From contig NZ_BDDS01000003.1 of the NCBI RefSeq assembly GCF_001653135.1, positions 62,001-126,000 of the forward strand: DNA of 64,000 nt, given 5' to 3'. The notes under the pieces were generated by a model. That model saw only the letters and a list, made by a program, of their open reading frames with translations, searched no databases and was not told the origin of the DNA. Every line of letters begins with the position of its first letter. The stretch's first letter is position 1. Made by a program: the position numbers and the translations under genes. Below are positions 60,999-64,000 of the stretch, piece by piece. This DNA is from Pseudoalteromonas neustonica (lineage in GTDB: Bacteria > Pseudomonadota > Gammaproteobacteria > Enterobacterales > Alteromonadaceae).

Positions 60999-63900
60999 AT
61001 GCAGCAAATTGGTATTTACGAGCAGTTAATTACGCAAGTAATCAAGCAGAACTTAAATCGCGATCAATTTTACGTGGGCGAGCGCCAACTAGAATCGGCA
61101 GAGGCTGCAACGTGGCTTTCGCGCTTTTTAGGCAAGCTTGTTGCACATGCAATTGATGCAATCCCGAATTCAGACGAGCGTTTGCAGGAGCAAATAAACC
61201 TAGCAAATAGCCTTGTGCTGTGGCTTAAAGATCATATTCGCGATGATGAACTGATCAACGAAAACCTCATCGACAGCCAAGGCCGCATCCTTACCGCATT
61301 GTTTAATACTCAAAATCCCATTGCTGCAAATCTTAAAGATTACTCCAAAGATATATTCCCGCTAACAGGGCTTACCCAAAGCGAATTATTTAGCGGCGCG
61401 AATGCGGGGATCTCACTCGAAACCGAGCTAAAGCGTGAAATAAAATCTGCCGATACGATTTACTGGCTTGTCTCATTTATAAAATGGACGGGGCTGCGCA
61501 TATTTAAAAATGAACTGGAAGCGTTTACCAAGAGTGGCAATAAACTCAAAGTAATTACCACCTCGTACATGGGTGCAACAGATGCTAAAGCGGTTGAGTT
61601 TTTAGCAAACTTGCCAAATACCGAGGTAAAGCTGAGTTACAACAATCAGCAAGAGCGCTTACACGCAAAATCTTACTTGTTTATGCGTAATACGGGTTTT
61701 CATACCGGTTATATTGGCTCGTCTAATTTATCGCATTCGGCGCTTACCAGCGGCCTTGAGTGGAACTTAAAAATTACCGCGCAAGAAATTCCGCACATCA
61801 TAGCTAAAACCAAAAGTACCTTTGAAACCTATTGGCAGTCGCCAGATTTCGAGCTGTTTACTGGCAAAGTTGAATGTAAAGAAAAGCTCATTAATTCACT
61901 TAATGAGCAACGCGGTGTTGGCCAAGCAAGCAGCCAGTTTTATTTTGATATAACACCAAAAACGCACCAGCTCGCTATTTTAGAAAAACTAAGCGTTGAA
62001 CGTAGCGTGCATAACCGCTTTAAAAATTTAGTGGTTGCTGCAACGGGCACGGGTAAAACCATTATATCGGCGTTCGACTTTAAAACCGTTTACGATAAAA
62101 ACCCAAACGCACACTTTTTGTTTGTTGCCCACCGCGAAGAAATACTCAAACAAGCGCAAAGTGCTTACCGTGGCGTGCTTAAAAATAACGACTTTGGTGA
62201 GCTTTGGGTAGGTAACTACAAACCACAACGATACAACCAATTATTTGCATCAATCCAAACGCTTAATAGTCAAATTGAATCGTTCAATTTAACGCATGAT
62301 TACTACGACTACATTGTGATAGATGAAGTACATCACGTAAGCGCCGCCAGTTATCGCGCTATACTAAATCACTTTACGCCCATAATATTACTTGGCTTAA
62401 CTGCTACACCAGAGCGACAAGATGGCGCCGATATACTTGCTGATTTTTGTGGCGTAATAGCCGCTGAAATTCGCTTACCCGAGGCAATAAATCAGCGCCA
62501 TTTATGCCCTTTTCAATATTTTGGATTGGATGACGAGACCGACCTAAGCCAAGTAACATGGCGAGGCGGCCGTTACGATATAACCGAGCTAAGTAATCTT
62601 TATACAGGGGAAAACAACCGCGCTAACAAAATTATATCTAGCCTTGCTGATATAGTGACTAACGTTCACAATATTAAAGCGCTAGCATTTTGCGTAAGCC
62701 AAAAACACGCAGAGTTTATGGCGTCTAAATTTAACTTAGCGGGCATAAACGCCGATGTGCTTACTAGTAAAAACACTAATGAGCGTGCGGCCAAGCAACA
62801 AGCACTGCCCCAAGGCGAGATACAAATACTCTGCGTGGTTGATATTTTTAACGAAGGGGTCGATATTCCAGAGGTCGATACTCTGTTATTTTTACGCCCC
62901 ACCGAAAGCCTAACGCTGTTTTTACAGCAACTCGGCCGTGGCCTGCGCCTGCCCGATAATAGCCGCTCTTTAAATAGTTCAAAGCAATGCTGTACCGTGC
63001 TCGACTTTGTAGGAAATGCCCGTCCAGAATACGACTTTGCCAGTAAATTCCGCGCACTCATTGGTAAAAGCAATCAGCCAATAAAAACCGAGATTGAAAA
63101 CAACTTCCCGCATTTACCGCTGGGTTGCCGCATAGAGCTACAAAAGCGCACACAACAAACAATACTAAAAAATATTCAGCAAGCCATAAACACTAAACGC
63201 CGTTTACAACAGCTGATAAATAGCTATTCGCAACACACTAATGACGCGCTAGCGCTAAGTAACTTTTTACGTATAAACCCGCAAGTCACGCTTGAAGATA
63301 TATACAAACCAAAAGACGGTAGGCTCGGCGGCTGGCAATGGTTAAAAGGCGATGACATACCCGCAGAGCAAGCCGACATTTACGCCGCGTATTACCGCGC
63401 TATAAACACCCAATTACTCGGCTGCGACTCGCTCAGTTACTTATGCTTTTTACGTGATTTATGTAACAACGACTTTAGCTTTACCCCAACAGCGCAAAAC
63501 CAACAGAACGCGCTTATGGCGCATTACAACTTTTGGGATAACACAGGCACAAGTTTAGGGTTTAAAACCCTCAAACAGAGCTTACAGGCACTTAAACACA
63601 AAGAACTACAGCACGAACTTGCCCAAGTGATCGCGCTGTTAATAAACCGCATTCACCAGCAAGAAAGCGATTTAGTGTGCTTACCTAATCATGCAATAAA
63701 ATTACACAGCCGCTATACACGCCAACAAATACTCGCAGCATTTGGCGCACACACGTTTGATAAAAAATCGACCGCTCGCGAAGGCGTTTTAGAATTTAAA
63801 AATCAAAACATAGAGCTATTATTTGTAACACTCAACAAGTGCGAAAAAACCTACTCGGCCACCACGCTGTATCACGACTATGCAATCAGCCCCACCCTGT

Positions 63901-64000
63901 TCCACTGGCAAACGCAAAACAGCGCCCGCCCAGAACACGGCCGCGGCCTAAGCTATATTCAGCACCAACAAACTGGCAAAACCATCCTGCTATTTGTGCG
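60999..64000 (+). CDS. PLD-domain, superfamily 2 helicase with DUF3427-like tail (3' end outside window)
   Basis: This reading frame starts at an ATG with GGGAG seven bases before it and is open to the window end (1000 codons seen). Residues about 130-300 form a PLD-type nuclease domain with the HxK motif LHAKSYLF (His222, Lys224) and GYIGSSNLSHSAL. The helicase core has Walker A AATGTGKTI (Lys353), DEVHH (442-446), LTATPERQDGAD, and in the second lobe CVVDIFNEGVDIPEVD and QQLGRGLRL. From about residue 830 the sequence fits a DUF3427 tail (YTRQQILAAFGA, TLYHDYAISPTLFHWQTQNS). Proteins of this kind are found near defence and DNA-processing genes; the role is not settled. Confidence 0.9.
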   Translation, partial: MQQIGIYEQLITQVIKQNLNRDQFYVGERQLESAEAATWLSRFLGKLVAHAIDAIPNSDERLQEQINLANSLVLWLKDHIRDDELINENLIDSQGRILTALFNTQNPIAANLKDYSKDIFPLTGLTQSELFSGANAGISLETELKREIKSADTIYWLVSFIKWTGLRIFKNELEAFTKSGNKLKVITTSYMGATDAKAVEFLANLPNTEVKLSYNNQQERLHAKSYLFMRNTGFHTGYIGSSNLSHSALTSGLEWNLKITAQEIPHIIAKTKSTFETYWQSPDFELFTGKVECKEKLINSLNEQRGVGQASSQFYFDITPKTHQLAILEKLSVERSVHNRFKNLVVAATGTGKTIISAFDFKTVYDKNPNAHFLFVAHREEILKQAQSAYRGVLKNNDFGELWVGNYKPQRYNQLFASIQTLNSQIESFNLTHDYYDYIVIDEVHHVSAASYRAILNHFTPIILLGLTATPERQDGADILADFCGVIAAEIRLPEAINQRHLCPFQYFGLDDETDLSQVTWRGGRYDITELSNLYTGENNRANKIISSLADIVTNVHNIKALAFCVSQKHAEFMASKFNLAGINADVLTSKNTNERAAKQQALPQGEIQILCVVDIFNEGVDIPEVDTLLFLRPTESLTLFLQQLGRGLRLPDNSRSLNSSKQCCTVLDFVGNARPEYDFASKFRALIGKSNQPIKTEIENNFPHLPLGCRIELQKRTQQTILKNIQQAINTKRRLQQLINSYSQHTNDALALSNFLRINPQVTLEDIYKPKDGRLGGWQWLKGDDIPAEQADIYAAYYRAINTQLLGCDSLSYLCFLRDLCNNDFSFTPTAQNQQNALMAHYNFWDNTGTSLGFKTLKQSLQALKHKELQHELAQVIALLINRIHQQESDLVCLPNHAIKLHSRYTRQQILAAFGAHTFDKKSTAREGVLEFKNQNIELLFVTLNKCEKTYSATTLYHDYAISPTLFHWQTQNSARPEHGRGLSYIQHQQTGKTILLFV

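Noticed and set aside
62666..63073. A 135-codon minus-strand frame inside the helicase gene
   Set aside because: It is antisense to conserved helicase motifs.

Overview
The window looks like a chromosome segment from a marine gammaproteobacterium of the Alteromonadales, most likely Pseudoalteromonas. This is inferred from the gene families, not from a database search. The supporting signs are an A+T-rich genome, a chitinase / chitin-active LPMO / chitinase cluster, large TonB-dependent receptors, a NadV-Prs-NrtR NAD-salvage locus, an H-NOX nitric-oxide cluster and dense intergenic repeats. No rRNA, tRNA, prophage, CRISPR array or complete insertion sequence was seen.

Layout. 1-12.7 kb holds a TonB-dependent receptor, an SMP-30-like secreted protein, curA and a glutathione S-transferase, a VanZ-like membrane protein, a YkgJ cysteine-cluster protein, a RecQ-family helicase, ndh, and a DUF2235 hydrolase with a lectin-like tail. 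12.6-21.1 kb holds a periplasmic binding protein and then the minus-strand chitin operon (ChiC-type GH18, AA10 LPMO, ChiA-type GH18). 21.5-25.3 kb holds arfA with a hairpin across its stop codon, a 268-bp MITE-like element, azurin behind two Fur-like boxes, and a second TonB-dependent receptor. 25.6-31.9 kb holds a UPF0149 protein, then an H-NOX sensor, a histidine kinase and two unusual response regulators (HDOD, and degenerate HD-GYP), followed by hemH and arfB. 32-38.5 kb holds a small exported protein, a large SNF2 helicase, and a three-gene overlapping unit (PhyH dioxygenase, UDG-family protein, VOC protein).

38.6-54.6 kb holds a second VOC protein, a DUF3649 / PepSY / DUF3325 iron-uptake operon, a PhoX-like phosphatase with a collagen-like N-terminus plus a diheme lipoprotein behind a Pho-box-like site, the nadV-prs operon divergent from nrtR with three palindromic operator candidates, lipocalin, yaiI, a CheY-like regulator, and two related HExxH membrane proteins flanking a binding protein. 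54.6-64 kb holds three arrays of GTAG-headed REP elements that separate a DesK/DesR-like two-component system with an acyltransferase from a nuclease/helicase group (NERD protein, PD-(D/E)XK-like protein, PLD-helicase-DUF3427 protein running off the end). This last group is the best candidate here for a defence or DNA-processing island.

Several genes fit together functionally. The chitinases and LPMO depolymerise chitin. NadV and Prs make NMN from nicotinamide under NrtR control. H-NOX with its kinase should pass a nitric-oxide or redox signal to response regulators that look built for protein-protein control rather than catalysis, and the adjacent hemH makes the haem. ArfA and ArfB give two backup ribosome-rescue routes.
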